A stretch of 8,106 nt of DNA, taken from contig JBDSTZ010000494.1 in the NCBI GenBank assembly GCA_039927975.1, positions 1 through 8,106 of the forward strand, given 5' to 3'. Position numbers and translations under genes: made by a program. This DNA is from JBDSTZ01 sp039927975. GTDB taxonomy: Bacteria; Pseudomonadota; Gammaproteobacteria; Burkholderiales; Burkholderiaceae_D. The notes under the pieces are model-generated. The model ran no database searches, was not told where the DNA came from, and saw only the letters and a list, made by a program, of their open reading frames with translations. Shown piece by piece: positions 1-6,969 of the stretch. How positions within the stretch are numbered: position 1 is the first letter of the stretch; each line of letters opens with the position of its first letter.

Positions 1-709
1 CTGCCGGGTGTGACCTTCAGCGCCATTCTGCGCTCGCCAGAAACGAGTGTGGCGCCATCGATCGGCGCGCTGGCGCGGTACTGGGTCAGGCCCGACTCGG
101 CCTTGCCGTTGTCGCACCATTTCACACCGCCGAACATTGTGTTCATCGCCATCACCGCAAAAAAGGGCATGATGTCTTTGGCGATGGCAAGCTTGACGTG
201 GCATTCGAGGCGCAGGTCGCCCAGGCGGCGCCGGCCTTGCGGCACACCGGGCGTGATCACTTCGGGCATGGGATAGGCCCCAAAGTTGGCCTCCTTGGCG
301 TCGCGCGTGATGTCGTCGCGTACGGCATAGGTGACGCCGGCCTTGTCGCGCGCGGCGGCGCGGTCGCGCGGCAGCGCAAAGCCGCCGTCGGCCGCGAGCG
401 ACACGCCGATCGATGTGGCGTCGCCGACGATCCAGGCAGCGCGCCGTCGGGCACGGCGGCGCGCTGCCTGGCCGGCACCACGAAACGCAGCGTCGACGCG
501 GGCGCCAGGGCGCGCTTGCTGTCGTAGGTGTCCATCCCGACCAGCAGGCTGCGGTACGACCAGCGTTGCCCGCCCTTGGCGCCGGTAATCGTCACCGACG
601 GCATCTCGTCGCTGCCGAACGGTTCCGGCGCCGGCATCGTTTGTGCCATGGCCGCCGAGGTAAGGCCGTTGAACAGACAAATCAGCGTTGCGGTGCGCAG
701 TAGTTTCAT
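1..709 (-). pseudogene. Frameshifted tandem paralog of exported hypothetical protein (3' end outside window)
   Basis: I do not recognise the family. The start ATG (709-707) overlaps the TGA of the upstream paralog as ATGA, with no clear Shine-Dalgarno, so translational coupling is likely. The N-terminus is a signal peptide (MKLL..., hydrophobic stretch, cleavage probably after AMA before Q). Residues 1-80 align well with the neighbour (PSVTI.G, W.YR, LAP.S.LRFVV). Near 437-442 the frame is lost. The original frame then gives Arg/Pro/Ala-rich nonsense to a stop at 257. The other minus frame (first codon bases at positions equal to 2 modulo 3) resumes the homology without a stop to the window edge: AADGGF, RDKA, YPMPEV, RRLGDLRLEC, APIDGATLVSGERR. 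One missing base between 439 and 440 restores an alignment with no length difference. Two cysteines (LRLEC and KWC) match Cys168 and Cys197 of the neighbour. It could be a true pseudogene or a sequencing error in a strong hairpin. Confidence 0.75.
432..471. repeat. Perfect 15-bp inverted repeat at the frameshift
   Basis: CCAGGCAGCGCGCCG at 432-446 is the exact reverse complement of 457-471, with a 10-base loop (447-456). It lies inside the coding region of the frameshifted gene, so it is not a terminator and has no T-tract. The inferred missing base falls in the 432-446 arm. Restoring it would put a one-base bulge in the stem, so the present sequence is the perfect-palindrome version of a quasi-palindrome. 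Confidence 0.85.
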
Positions 710-1545
710 ATGGCGTCAGTGGTTTGTGCGGGTGCGCGCGGGCTGTCGATCGCTTGCGGCTGCGGGGTTGGCGAAAACTGGAATTGGATCAGCGTGTCGT
801 TGGACCAGCTGTCGTCGTGCACCGGCGCCCGATACACGCGCTGCTGTTTGCCGACATGGGTGAGCAGACGGCGCTCGCCATCGATCAGCGTCGCGCTGTC
901 GAACGGCGCCGGGGTGCGAAAGGTGATGTTGCCGTTGACCTTGATGGCGTGCCCGCACAGGTCGCGGCCCAGCGAGAGCGCCTTGAATCCGGCCAGTTGG
1001 AGCAAGGACAGGGTGTCTTCGCACATCGCCAGGCGGATGCTGCATTGCAGGCGCAGGTCACCCAGGCGCCAGGCGCCGGCCGGCAGATTCGGGCTGCGCA
1101 CTTCCGGCAGCGGATAATTGCTGGCCGAAGCCGGCTTTTTACCGATCGCCACCACGTCGCCGACGGCCAGCGCGACGTCGGCCTTGTCGCGATGGGCGCT
1201 GGCGCTTCTCACCATCACGAAACCGCCATCGGCGGCCACCGGGATACTGATGTCGGTCTGCTCGCCGATCACCTTCACCGCAGCGCCGGTCGGGAACGCG
1301 CCCGGGCGGTCGTTGCGTACCACGAAGCGCAGCGAGGATCCTGGCGCGAGGGCGTCGCGCTTGCCTTCGAACACGTCGAGCCCCGTTTCCATGGTGCGGT
1401 ACGCCCACACCTGCGCGCTCTTGTTGCCCTTGATGGTGACCGAGGGGATGTCGTCCGCCTCCATCGCGGCCGGCACCTGCGCATTGGCGTTGCCGGCGCA
1501 ACCATTGGCCAGGCTGATCAGGATCGCTACCAGAAGCAGTTTCAT
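706..1545 (-). CDS. Exported hypothetical protein, intact tandem paralog
   Basis: Encodes 279 residues of a family I cannot name. Residues 1-23 form a signal peptide (MKLLLVAILISLANG, then NANAQ with a probable signal peptidase I site before Gln23). Cys16 is present but ANGC is a poor lipobox, so a lipoprotein is less likely. The mature part looks soluble and beta-rich. Conserved with the downstream paralog are PSVTI.G (34-40), W.YR (47-50), AADGGF (104-109), GDLRL.C (162-168) and D.ATL..GERR (216-226). Cys168 and Cys197 are shared with the paralog and could form a disulfide; Cys175 is not shared. I chose ATG 1545 because MKLL matches the paralog's start; an in-frame ATG at 1560 would add five residues. 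Neither has a good ribosome binding site. The gene sits 34-61 bases downstream of an extended -10 promoter, and its TGA overlaps the next ATG. An envelope or periplasmic role is inferred only from the signal peptide. Confidence 0.8.
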   Translation of the reverse strand: MKLLLVAILISLANGCAGNANAQVPAAMEADDIPSVTIKGNKSAQVWAYRTMETGLDVFEGKRDALAPGSSLRFVVRNDRPGAFPTGAAVKVIGEQTDISIPVAADGGFVMVRSASAHRDKADVALAVGDVVAIGKKPASASNYPLPEVRSPNLPAGAWRLGDLRLQCSIRLAMCEDTLSLLQLAGFKALSLGRDLCGHAIKVNGNITFRTPAPFDSATLIDGERRLLTHVGKQQRVYRAPVHDDSWSNDTLIQFQFSPTPQPQAIDSPRAPAQTTDAI

Positions 1546-1611
1546 CGATGTCGGCGCCATTGTGAAAGAAGAACCAGCGCGAGCCACATAGTCATGCTGG
1601 TGATATACATT

Positions 1612-1639
1612 AGTATAACACCATGTCTGCGGTCGGCAA
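1612..1639 (-). promoter_or_regulatory. Sigma-70-like promoter of the exported-protein pair
   Basis: On the minus strand, TTGCCG (1639-1634) is followed after 16 bases by TATACT (1617-1612). TG one base upstream of the hexamer makes an extended -10 (TGTTATACT). It lies between the terminator of the sugar-acid operon and the start at 1545, giving a leader of roughly 60 bases. It indicates that the paralog pair is transcribed independently of the upstream sugar-acid genes. Confidence 0.6.
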
Positions 1640-1745
1640 GCGATTTGTTCATCGCTGCACGACTGTGGGGAGGGGCGGCGAGCAAGCGCCAGTGCGGCGG
1701 CTTGCGCAGCGCCGTGCTCATCCATAGCTAACGAGTACAGCGCCG

Positions 1746-1782
1746 AAAGAAAAGGCCGCCGGACACTGACGCGCCGGCGGCC
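1746..1782 (-). terminator. Rho-independent terminator of the sugar-acid operon
   Basis: Reading the minus strand after the lactonase stop, a perfect 9-bp GC stem (GGCCGCCGG with CCGGCGGCC, 1782-1774 and 1762-1754) encloses an 11-base loop. It is followed at once by TTTTCTTT (1753-1746). It lies 16 bases past the stop codon, the classic arrangement for ending an operon. Confidence 0.9.
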
Positions 1783-1798
1783 TCGAAGACAACATTCC

Positions 1799-2683
1799 TT
1801 ACGCGCCGAACGGCGTCTCGGCAATCCCGCGCACGCCCGGCCGCACCAGCAGCATGGCGCCGGCCCATTCGTCGCCGGCGGCCTGGCCGGCGCTGATCGA
1901 GGTGACCAGCATGGTGTCGAGGTCCGGCCCGCCGAAGCTGCACATGGATGGCTTGGCCATCGGCACGTCGATCGTGCGATCGAGCTTGCCCTCGGGCGTA
2001 AAGCGCAGCAGACAGCCTTCGTCGTTCCCGCAGATCCAGTAGCAACCGTCGGCATCGACCGCCGCGCCGTCGGGACGGCCGCGATGCGTGTTCATGTCGA
2101 CGAACAGGCGCTGGTCGTGCGGCTGGCCGGCCTCGGTGTCGTAATCGAAGGCCCACACCAGCTGGCGCTTCGGATGCGAGTCCGACAGGTACATGGTGCG
2201 GCCGTCCGGCGAAAACGCCAGGCCGTTCTGGGTCAGGAGATCGGACACCACAGGCGCCGACAGGCCGCCTTCGCGGCTGTACCGATACAGCTTGCCGTCG
2301 GGCCGTGCGGCGGCCATGTCCATGAACATGGTGCCGCTCCAGAAGCGCCCCTGGCGGTCGCAGCGGCCGTCGTTGAAGCGCATGCCGGGACCGAGGTCGG
2401 TGGTGGTGGCCAGCAGCGTCGCCGCCGCCATCTGGGCCTCGCCCAGGTCGAGGGCGAAGATGCCGCTCTCCATGCCGGCGATCAGGCCGCCGTCCTGGCG
2501 CACGGCCAGGCAGGCGACCATCTCGCTGGTGTGCCAGTTGCGCGTGGCGCCGCTGGCCGCGTCGAGGCGCCAGATCCGCTTGGCCGGAATATCGGTCCAG
2601 TACCAGGCGCCTTCGCGCCCGTACCAGACCGGACACTCACCGACCGTGCAGGTGATGCCGGTGATGCGTTCGACTTCAGGCAT
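1799..2683 (-). CDS. SMP-30/gluconolactonase family sugar-acid lactonase
   Basis: A 294-residue six-bladed beta-propeller lactonase, metal-dependent and cytoplasmic (no signal peptide), of normal length for the family. The divalent-metal and substrate residues are visible: Glu16 in GECPVW, Asn104 in RFNDG, Asn153 in QNGLAFSPDG and Asp205 in RPDGAAVDADG. These correspond to Glu18, Asn103, Asn154 and Asp204 of human SMP30. The family hydrolyses sugar lactones. In this operon, next to kdgD and a hexuronate-type transporter, the likely substrate is the glucaro- or galactarolactone made by uronate dehydrogenase (a UxuL-like role). Arabinono-, xylono- or gluconolactone cannot be excluded from sequence. 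The ATG overlaps the last eight bases of the transporter gene (ATGCCTGA) and has only a weak AGG upstream, so translation is probably coupled. It is the last gene before the terminator. Confidence 0.9.
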   Translation of the reverse strand: MPEVERITGITCTVGECPVWYGREGAWYWTDIPAKRIWRLDAASGATRNWHTSEMVACLAVRQDGGLIAGMESGIFALDLGEAQMAAATLLATTTDLGPGMRFNDGRCDRQGRFWSGTMFMDMAAARPDGKLYRYSREGGLSAPVVSDLLTQNGLAFSPDGRTMYLSDSHPKRQLVWAFDYDTEAGQPHDQRLFVDMNTHRGRPDGAAVDADGCYWICGNDEGCLLRFTPEGKLDRTIDVPMAKPSMCSFGGPDLDTMLVTSISAGQAAGDEWAGAMLLVRPGVRGIAETPFGA

Positions 2684-4034
2684 GGGCCAGACCTGGATTG
2701 AGCACGACTTCCTTGTGCACCGGCACCAGCGTTTTCATGATGGTCCAGGCGACCAGGTAGGCCACGGCGCAGATCGAGAACATGATGGTGTAGCCGGTTT
2801 CGATATGGCCCAGGCCCTGGTAGTAGTCGAACAGACGTCCGCCCAGTTCGGTCAGCGAGGCGCCGCCGATGCCGACCACCGAACCGACACTGTGTTTCGG
2901 GAACATGTCCGACACGGTGGTGAACAGGTTGGCCGACCAGGCCTGGTGGGCCGAGGCGCCGACGCCGATCAGCAGCACCGGCATCCAGTAGCTGATGTAG
3001 CCGAGCGGCTGGGCCAGCAACACCACCAGCGGGAAGAAGGCGATGCACAGCATGGCTTTCATGCGGCCGTTGTAGGCGCTGTCGCCGCGCTTCATGAAGT
3101 AGGCCGGGAACCAGCCGCCGCCGATACTGCCAACCATGGTCATGCTGTAGAGCACGGCCAGCGGGATGACGATGTCGGCCTTGCCCATGCCGTATTGGGC
3201 CGACAGGTACTTCGGCAGCCAGAACAGGAAGAACCACCACACGCCGTCGGTGAGGAATTTGCCGATCGTGAAGGCCCAGGTTTGACGGAAGGTCAGCAGC
3301 TGGAACCACGAGGTTTTCCGCACCGGCGCGCCGTCGACCGAGGTGTCGACCACGGCGTCGGCGTTGATGTAGGTGAGCTCTTCCTTGCTCAAACGTTTTT
3401 GCTTGGCCGGATCGTCGTACAGCACGGCCCAAAAAGCCATCCAGATGAAGCCGATCGCGCCGATCGCCAGGAAGGCCGCTTGCCAGCCCCAGTAGAGGGC
3501 GATCAGCGGCACGCTCAGTGGCGCCAGGATGGCGCCAACGTTGGCGCCGGAATTGAAAATGCCGGTGGCGAACGAACGCTCCTTGCGTGGGAAGTATTCG
3601 GCGGTGGCCTTGATGGCGGCCGGGAAGTTGCCCGCTTCGCCGATCGCCAGGAAGGCGCGCGCGACCATGAAGCCGGCGATCGAAACGGGGATGGCGTTGA
3701 AGCCGAGCGCGGTGATGATGGCGTTGAAGCCGTGACCGAGGCCGATGGCGTAGGCGTGCGCGATGGCGCCGAGCGACCAGACGCAAATGGCGAGCAGGAA
3801 GGCCTTCTTGGTTCCCAGCGCATCGATGACGCGGCCGGCGAACAGCATGGCGATCGCGTAGGTGAGCTGGAACACGATGACGATACGGCCGTAATCGATA
3901 TTGGTCCAGCCGAATTCTTTCGAGAGGTCGGCCGAGAGCAGGCTCAGTACCTGGCGGTCGAGGTAGTTAACGGTGGTCGCGAAGAACAGCAGGCCGCAGA
4001 TGGTCCACCGGAATTTGCCTATGGCTTGGTTCAT
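2676..4034 (-). CDS. MFS transporter, ACS family, ExuT-like hexuronate/aldarate symporter
   Basis: A 452-residue inner-membrane protein with about twelve hydrophobic segments and a charged central loop (about 205-245). Family signatures are clear: NYLDRQVL in TM1 (23-30), motif A-like GRVIDALGTKK (67-77), GEAGNFPAAIKATAEYFP (132-149) with ERS.ATGIFNSGANVGA after it, and HQAWSANLFT (363-372). These are typical of the anion:cation symporter branch of MFS (ExuT, GudP and GarP relatives), which take up hexuronates or aldarates with protons. The exact substrate cannot be read from the sequence; galacturonate, glucuronate, glucarate or galactarate all suit the neighbours. I chose ATG 4034 over a GTG at 4040 because AAAGA sits about nine bases before the ATG but too close to the GTG. 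It is separated from the dehydrogenase gene by a hairpin and overlaps the lactonase gene by eight bases. Confidence 0.9.
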   Translation of the reverse strand: MNQAIGKFRWTICGLLFFATTVNYLDRQVLSLLSADLSKEFGWTNIDYGRIVIVFQLTYAIAMLFAGRVIDALGTKKAFLLAICVWSLGAIAHAYAIGLGHGFNAIITALGFNAIPVSIAGFMVARAFLAIGEAGNFPAAIKATAEYFPRKERSFATGIFNSGANVGAILAPLSVPLIALYWGWQAAFLAIGAIGFIWMAFWAVLYDDPAKQKRLSKEELTYINADAVVDTSVDGAPVRKTSWFQLLTFRQTWAFTIGKFLTDGVWWFFLFWLPKYLSAQYGMGKADIVIPLAVLYSMTMVGSIGGGWFPAYFMKRGDSAYNGRMKAMLCIAFFPLVVLLAQPLGYISYWMPVLLIGVGASAHQAWSANLFTTVSDMFPKHSVGSVVGIGGASLTELGGRLFDYYQGLGHIETGYTIMFSICAVAYLVAWTIMKTLVPVHKEVVLNPGLAHA

Positions 4035-4073
4035 GATCACATCTTTATGGTTATAAGGTCAAAAAACGCGAAT

Positions 4074-4112
4074 GGTGCGGCCGCTGTCTCCTCGCCGGCC
4101 GCACCGTTTTTT
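4074..4112. terminator. Terminator-like hairpin between dehydrogenase and transporter genes
   Basis: A 10-bp GC stem, GGTGCGGCCG (4074-4083) paired with CGGCCGCACC (4096-4105), encloses a 12-base loop. Read on the plus strand it is followed by G and six T's (4107-4112). On the minus strand, the sense of the operon, six T's (4066-4061) come seven bases after the stem. It starts 16 bases after the dehydrogenase stop. It may act as a partial terminator or as a processing site that lowers transporter and lactonase expression relative to the upstream enzymes, and it would stop antisense transcription more efficiently. I see no convincing separate promoter for the transporter. Confidence 0.6.
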
Positions 4113-4121
4113 ATGCCGCGC

Positions 4122-5711
4122 TTACTTCGCCGGCGCCTGCAACAGGGTACCGTCGACCAGACGCGCCAGGTTCAGCGGGTTGGCGTCCTGCAGCGCTTGC
4201 GGCAGCAGGTCGGACGGTACGTTCTGGTAGCAGACCGGACGCAGGAAGCGGTCGATCGCGCTGGCGCCGACCGAGGTGCTGCGGCTGTCGGAGGTGGCCG
4301 GGAACGGGCCGCCGTGGACCATCGCGTGGCACACTTCGACGCCGGTCGGGTAGGCGTTGAACAGGATGCGGCCGGCCTTGCGCTCGAGCGTCGGCAGCAG
4401 GGCGCCGGCGATCGCGCTGTCGGCGGCGACAGCGTGCACGGTGGCGGTCAGCTGGCCTTCGACGTGCTTGGCCACTTGCAGCATTTCAGCCTGGTCCTTG
4501 CAGCGCACGATCAGCGAGCATGGCCCGAAGATTTCTTCTTCCAGCGCCGGGGTCGACAGGTAGGCGGCGGCGTCGCATTCGTACAGCGCAGCCTGGGCGG
4601 CGCAACCGATGCCGTTGGCCTGGCCTTGCGAGAGCAGGCGCACGCCTTCAATGCCGTTCAGGCGCTCGATGCCGCCGGTGTAGGCCTTGTGGATGCCCGG
4701 GGTCAGCATGGTGCCGGCGCCCTTGGCTTGCAGCGCGGTGGCGGCAGCGGCGGTGAAGGTGGCGAAGTCGTCGCTGATCAAGCCGATCACCAGACCTGGG
4801 TTGGTGCAGAACTGGCCCACGCCCATGGTCAGCGAATCGACGAAGCCCTGGGCCAGGGCGGCGCCGCCGGCTTTCAGGGCGCCCGGCAGGACGAACACTG
4901 GGTTGATCGAGCTCATTTCGGCGTAGACCGGAATGGGTTCGGCGCGTGCCGCGGCCGTGTGCATCAGGGCGACGCCGCCGGCGCGCGAGCCGGTGAAGCC
5001 GACCGCCTTGATGGTCGGGCTGCCGACCAGGCGCTGGCCGATGTTGCGGCCGTCGCCGAACAGCATCGAGAAGGTACCTTCAGGCAGCTTGCAATCGGCG
5101 ACCGCCTTTTGCACGGCCTTGCCGACCAGCTCGGAAGTACCGAGGTGGGCGCCGTGGGCTTTCACGATGACGGGGCAGCCGGCGGCCAGGGCCGAGGCGG
5201 TGTCGCCGCCGGCGACCGAGAAGGCCAGCGGGAAGTTGCTGGCGCCGAAGACGGCGACCGGGCCCAGCGCGATCTTGCGCAGGCGCAGGTCGGGACGTGG
5301 CAGCGGGGCGCGGTCCGGCAGGGCCGAATCGATGGTGGCGTCGAGGAAGTTACCATCGCGCACGACCTTGGCGAACAGCTTGAGCTGGCCGACGGTGCGG
5401 CCGCGCTCGCCTTCGAGGCGGGCTTGCGGCAGGCCGGTTTCAGCCATGGCGCGTTCGATCAGGGTGCTGCCCAGCGCGACGATGTTGTCGGCGATGGTTT
5501 CGAGGAACACGGCACGCTGCTCGAGCGTGGTTTCGCGGTAGGTGTCGAAGGCTTGCTCGGCCAGCGCGCAGGCGGTTTCCACCTCGGCGTTGCCGGCCAG
5601 GCCGAATTCTGGCTCGATCGGCGCATTCTTGGAGGGGTCGATTGCGCGCACGGTGCTGGCGGTGCCGCGCACGATGCTTTGGCCAATGACCATTTCGCCG
5701 GTGATTTGCAT
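4122..5711 (-). CDS. Alpha-ketoglutaric semialdehyde (2,5-dioxovalerate) dehydrogenase
   Basis: A 529-residue aldehyde dehydrogenase that should oxidise 2,5-dioxopentanoate to 2-oxoglutarate with NAD(P)+ (EC 1.2.1.26), the last step of the pathway. Visible motifs are FGASNFPLAF with the oxyanion Asn159, VIVKAHGAH with the cofactor-binding Lys184, the GFTGS turn at 238-242, the general base Glu265 in YAEMSSINP, the nucleophile Cys302 in GQFCTNPG, and EEIFGP (392-397). The AEMSS.NP form and the length above 500 residues fit the semialdehyde dehydrogenase subgroup found with aldarate genes rather than ordinary betaine- or acetaldehyde-type enzymes. The start is supported by AAGGA seven bases before the ATG. 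The gene lies 162 bases after kdgD, whose product is its substrate. Cofactor preference cannot be decided here. Confidence 0.92.
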   Translation of the reverse strand: MQITGEMVIGQSIVRGTASTVRAIDPSKNAPIEPEFGLAGNAEVETACALAEQAFDTYRETTLEQRAVFLETIADNIVALGSTLIERAMAETGLPQARLEGERGRTVGQLKLFAKVVRDGNFLDATIDSALPDRAPLPRPDLRLRKIALGPVAVFGASNFPLAFSVAGGDTASALAAGCPVIVKAHGAHLGTSELVGKAVQKAVADCKLPEGTFSMLFGDGRNIGQRLVGSPTIKAVGFTGSRAGGVALMHTAAARAEPIPVYAEMSSINPVFVLPGALKAGGAALAQGFVDSLTMGVGQFCTNPGLVIGLISDDFATFTAAAATALQAKGAGTMLTPGIHKAYTGGIERLNGIEGVRLLSQGQANGIGCAAQAALYECDAAAYLSTPALEEEIFGPCSLIVRCKDQAEMLQVAKHVEGQLTATVHAVAADSAIAGALLPTLERKAGRILFNAYPTGVEVCHAMVHGGPFPATSDSRSTSVGASAIDRFLRPVCYQNVPSDLLPQALQDANPLNLARLVDGTLLQAPAK

Positions 5712-5797
5712 GGAATATTCCTTAATGTGATGAATGGGGCGCGAAGGGCGGGCGGTGCGTTATTGCCCGCACGAAACCCACCTGTTGGAGACGCTTC

Positions 5798-5828
5798 GGG
5801 GCTTGTCGGACAAATGCCGACAAGCCCC
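5798..5828. other. Intercistronic hairpin between kdgD and the dehydrogenase gene
   Basis: A perfect 12-bp inverted repeat, GGGGCTTGTCGG (5798-5809) and CCGACAAGCCCC (5817-5828), with a 7-base loop. It starts about 45 bases after the kdgD stop. No T-tract follows on the minus strand; on the plus strand only CAATTTTAC follows. It is therefore a poor terminator in the operon direction. An mRNA-stabilising or RNase-processing element protecting the kdgD message is a plausible inference. The rest of the gap holds the dehydrogenase ribosome binding site and no clear promoter. Confidence 0.7.
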
Positions 5829-5873
5829 CAATTTTACATTCCTGTGCGAAAACTTGCTCGGCTTACACGTCGA

Positions 5874-6785
5874 TTAGACGGCGTTGTTGGCCTTGAGCAG
5901 TTTGAGCAGCATCGCATCTTCTTCCGCCGTCAGGTCGGTCAGCGGTGCGCGCACCGGACCGCCGCTGTGGCCGACCAGGCGGGCGCCGGCCTTGACGATC
6001 GAGACGGCGTAGCCGCCCTTGCGGTTGCGGATGTCCAGCAGCGGCAGGAAGAAGTTGTCGATCAGACGGTTCACGGTGGCGAAGTCGTCGGCGGCGGTGG
6101 CGTGGTAGAAGTCCATCGCCAGTTGCGGCACGAAGTTGAACACGGCCGACGAGTAGACCGGCACGCCCATCGCTTTGTAGGCGCCGGCGAACACTTCGGC
6201 GGTCGGCAGGCCGCCGAGGTAGCTGAAACGGTCACCCAGGCGGCGCCAGATCGACACCATCAGTTCGACGTCGCCGATACCGTCCTTGAAGCCGATCAGG
6301 TTAGGGCAGCGCGCGGCCAGCTTTTCCAGCGAGGCCGGGGTCAGCTTGCAGACGTTGCGGTTGTAGACGATCACACCGATCGACACCGACGCGCAGACGG
6401 CGGCGACGTGCTCGATCAGGCCGTCCTGGTTCGATTCGGTCAGGTAGTGCGGCAGCAGCAGCACGCCCTTGGCGCCAAGGCGCTCGGCTTCCTGGGCGTA
6501 GGCGATGGCCATGCGGGTCGGGCCGCCGGCGCCGGCCAGGATAGGCACTTTGCCGTCGCAGGTGTCGACAGCGACTTTGATCACTTGCGAGAACTCGGTC
6601 GGGGTCAGCGAGAAGAATTCGCCGGTGCCGCCGGCGGCGAACAGTGCGCTCGCGCCGAACGGTGCCAGCCAGTCCAGGCGGTCTGCGTAGGTCTTGGCGT
6701 TGAATTCACCTTGTGCATCGAAGTCGGTGATCGGGAACGACAGCAGGCCGGAGGAGAGGACTTTTTTAAGTTCTTGCGGTGACAT
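5874..6785 (-). CDS. kdgD: 5-dehydro-4-deoxyglucarate dehydratase
   Basis: A 303-residue member of the DHDPS/N-acetylneuraminate lyase (beta/alpha)8 superfamily, full length for KdgD. It should convert 5-keto-4-deoxy-D-glucarate to 2,5-dioxopentanoate with loss of water and CO2 (EC 4.2.1.41), in the cytoplasm. The carboxylate-binding loop GGTGEFFSL (52-60), the catalytic Tyr141 in VIVYNRN and the Schiff-base Lys167 in IGFKDG are visible. The GEFFSLTP and FKDGIGD context favours KdgD over dihydrodipicolinate synthase and over L-2-keto-3-deoxyarabonate dehydratase. I chose ATG 6785 because GGAG lies seven bases upstream and MSPQELKK is a normal KdgD start; the open frame continues to 6842 but that part overlaps the promoter. 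It is the first gene of the catabolic operon and its product feeds the next enzyme. Confidence 0.95.
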   Translation of the reverse strand: MSPQELKKVLSSGLLSFPITDFDAQGEFNAKTYADRLDWLAPFGASALFAAGGTGEFFSLTPTEFSQVIKVAVDTCDGKVPILAGAGGPTRMAIAYAQEAERLGAKGVLLLPHYLTESNQDGLIEHVAAVCASVSIGVIVYNRNVCKLTPASLEKLAARCPNLIGFKDGIGDVELMVSIWRRLGDRFSYLGGLPTAEVFAGAYKAMGVPVYSSAVFNFVPQLAMDFYHATAADDFATVNRLIDNFFLPLLDIRNRKGGYAVSIVKAGARLVGHSGGPVRAPLTDLTAEEDAMLLKLLKANNAV

Positions 6786-6833
6786 GTAAAACTCCAGAGA
6801 GGGTAATCGGTTTAAAAATTCAAGAGATGCGTT

Positions 6834-6844
6834 ATCGTACAACT
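6834..6844 (-). promoter_or_regulatory. Candidate GntR operator in the kdgD promoter
   Basis: AGTTGTACGAT on the minus strand, identical over 11 bases to the element at 7777-7787 upstream of the regulator gene. In both copies ATCT follows after five further bases. The core TTGTACGA is a near-palindrome around GTAC, reminiscent of the GT...AC half-sites bound by FadR-subfamily regulators. Binding is inferred, not shown. Confidence 0.5.
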
Positions 6845-6862
6845 GCGCTTGAGATTAAGCAA
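6834..6862 (-). promoter_or_regulatory. Promoter of the kdgD operon
   Basis: On the minus strand, TTGCTT (6862-6857) and TACGAT (6839-6834) are separated by 17 bases. Transcription would start near 6827, giving a leader of about 40 bases with GGAG before the ATG. The -10 hexamer lies inside the AGTTGTACGAT element, so a bound repressor would block polymerase. Confidence 0.6.
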
Positions 6863-6925
6863 GCATAAAACGTGGTGTTGCAGGATTCTGTGGTGCGCGT
6901 GTGCGGCGCGGTTTTAGCGGCATCA

Positions 6926-6949
6926 GCGCCAGCCGCCCGGCGCTGGCGC
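6926..6949. terminator. Hairpin downstream of the regulator gene, weak terminator candidate
   Basis: GCGCCAGC (6926-6933) pairs with GCTGGCGC (6942-6949) across an 8-base loop, beginning about 20 bases past the regulator's TGA. No T-tract follows on the minus strand, so termination may be inefficient or Rho-dependent, and some regulator transcripts may run on into kdgD. Confidence 0.3.
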
Positions 6950-6969
6950 CATGAAAAGAATGCGCTGGT

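Noticed and set aside
257..436. The Arg/Ala/Pro-rich C-terminal tail of the frameshifted gene, as a genuine alternative C-terminus.
   Set aside because: Homology to the paralog continues in the other frame over the whole region, so the tail is the out-of-frame product.
688..1731. A 347-codon plus-strand open frame opposite the exported-protein gene.
   Set aside because: It is antisense to a gene with a signal peptide and a full-length paralog, has shadow-type composition, and shows no ribosome binding site or domain.
1546..2055. Upstream extension of the exported-protein frame to 2055 (170 more codons).
   Set aside because: The extension overlaps the lactonase gene on the same strand, crosses its terminator and the promoter at 1612-1639, and has no similarity to the paralog, which starts at the matching MKLL.
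2482..3786. A 434-codon minus-strand frame within the transporter and lactonase genes.
   Set aside because: Arg/His/Pro-rich out-of-frame translation of the transporter gene; the transporter frame has twelve hydrophobic segments and clear ACS-family motifs.
2193..6782. A 1529-codon open frame on the plus strand running antisense to kdgD, the dehydrogenase, the transporter and part of the lactonase gene.
   Set aside because: Its first codon base lies opposite the wobble base of kdgD, the dehydrogenase and the transporter, which share one frame. A stop there would need TTA, CTA or TCA on the coding strand, all rare in GC-rich genes, so it stays open by composition. The translation is His/Gln/Gly/Arg/Asp-rich with no recognisable domain, and it crosses two intergenic hairpins.
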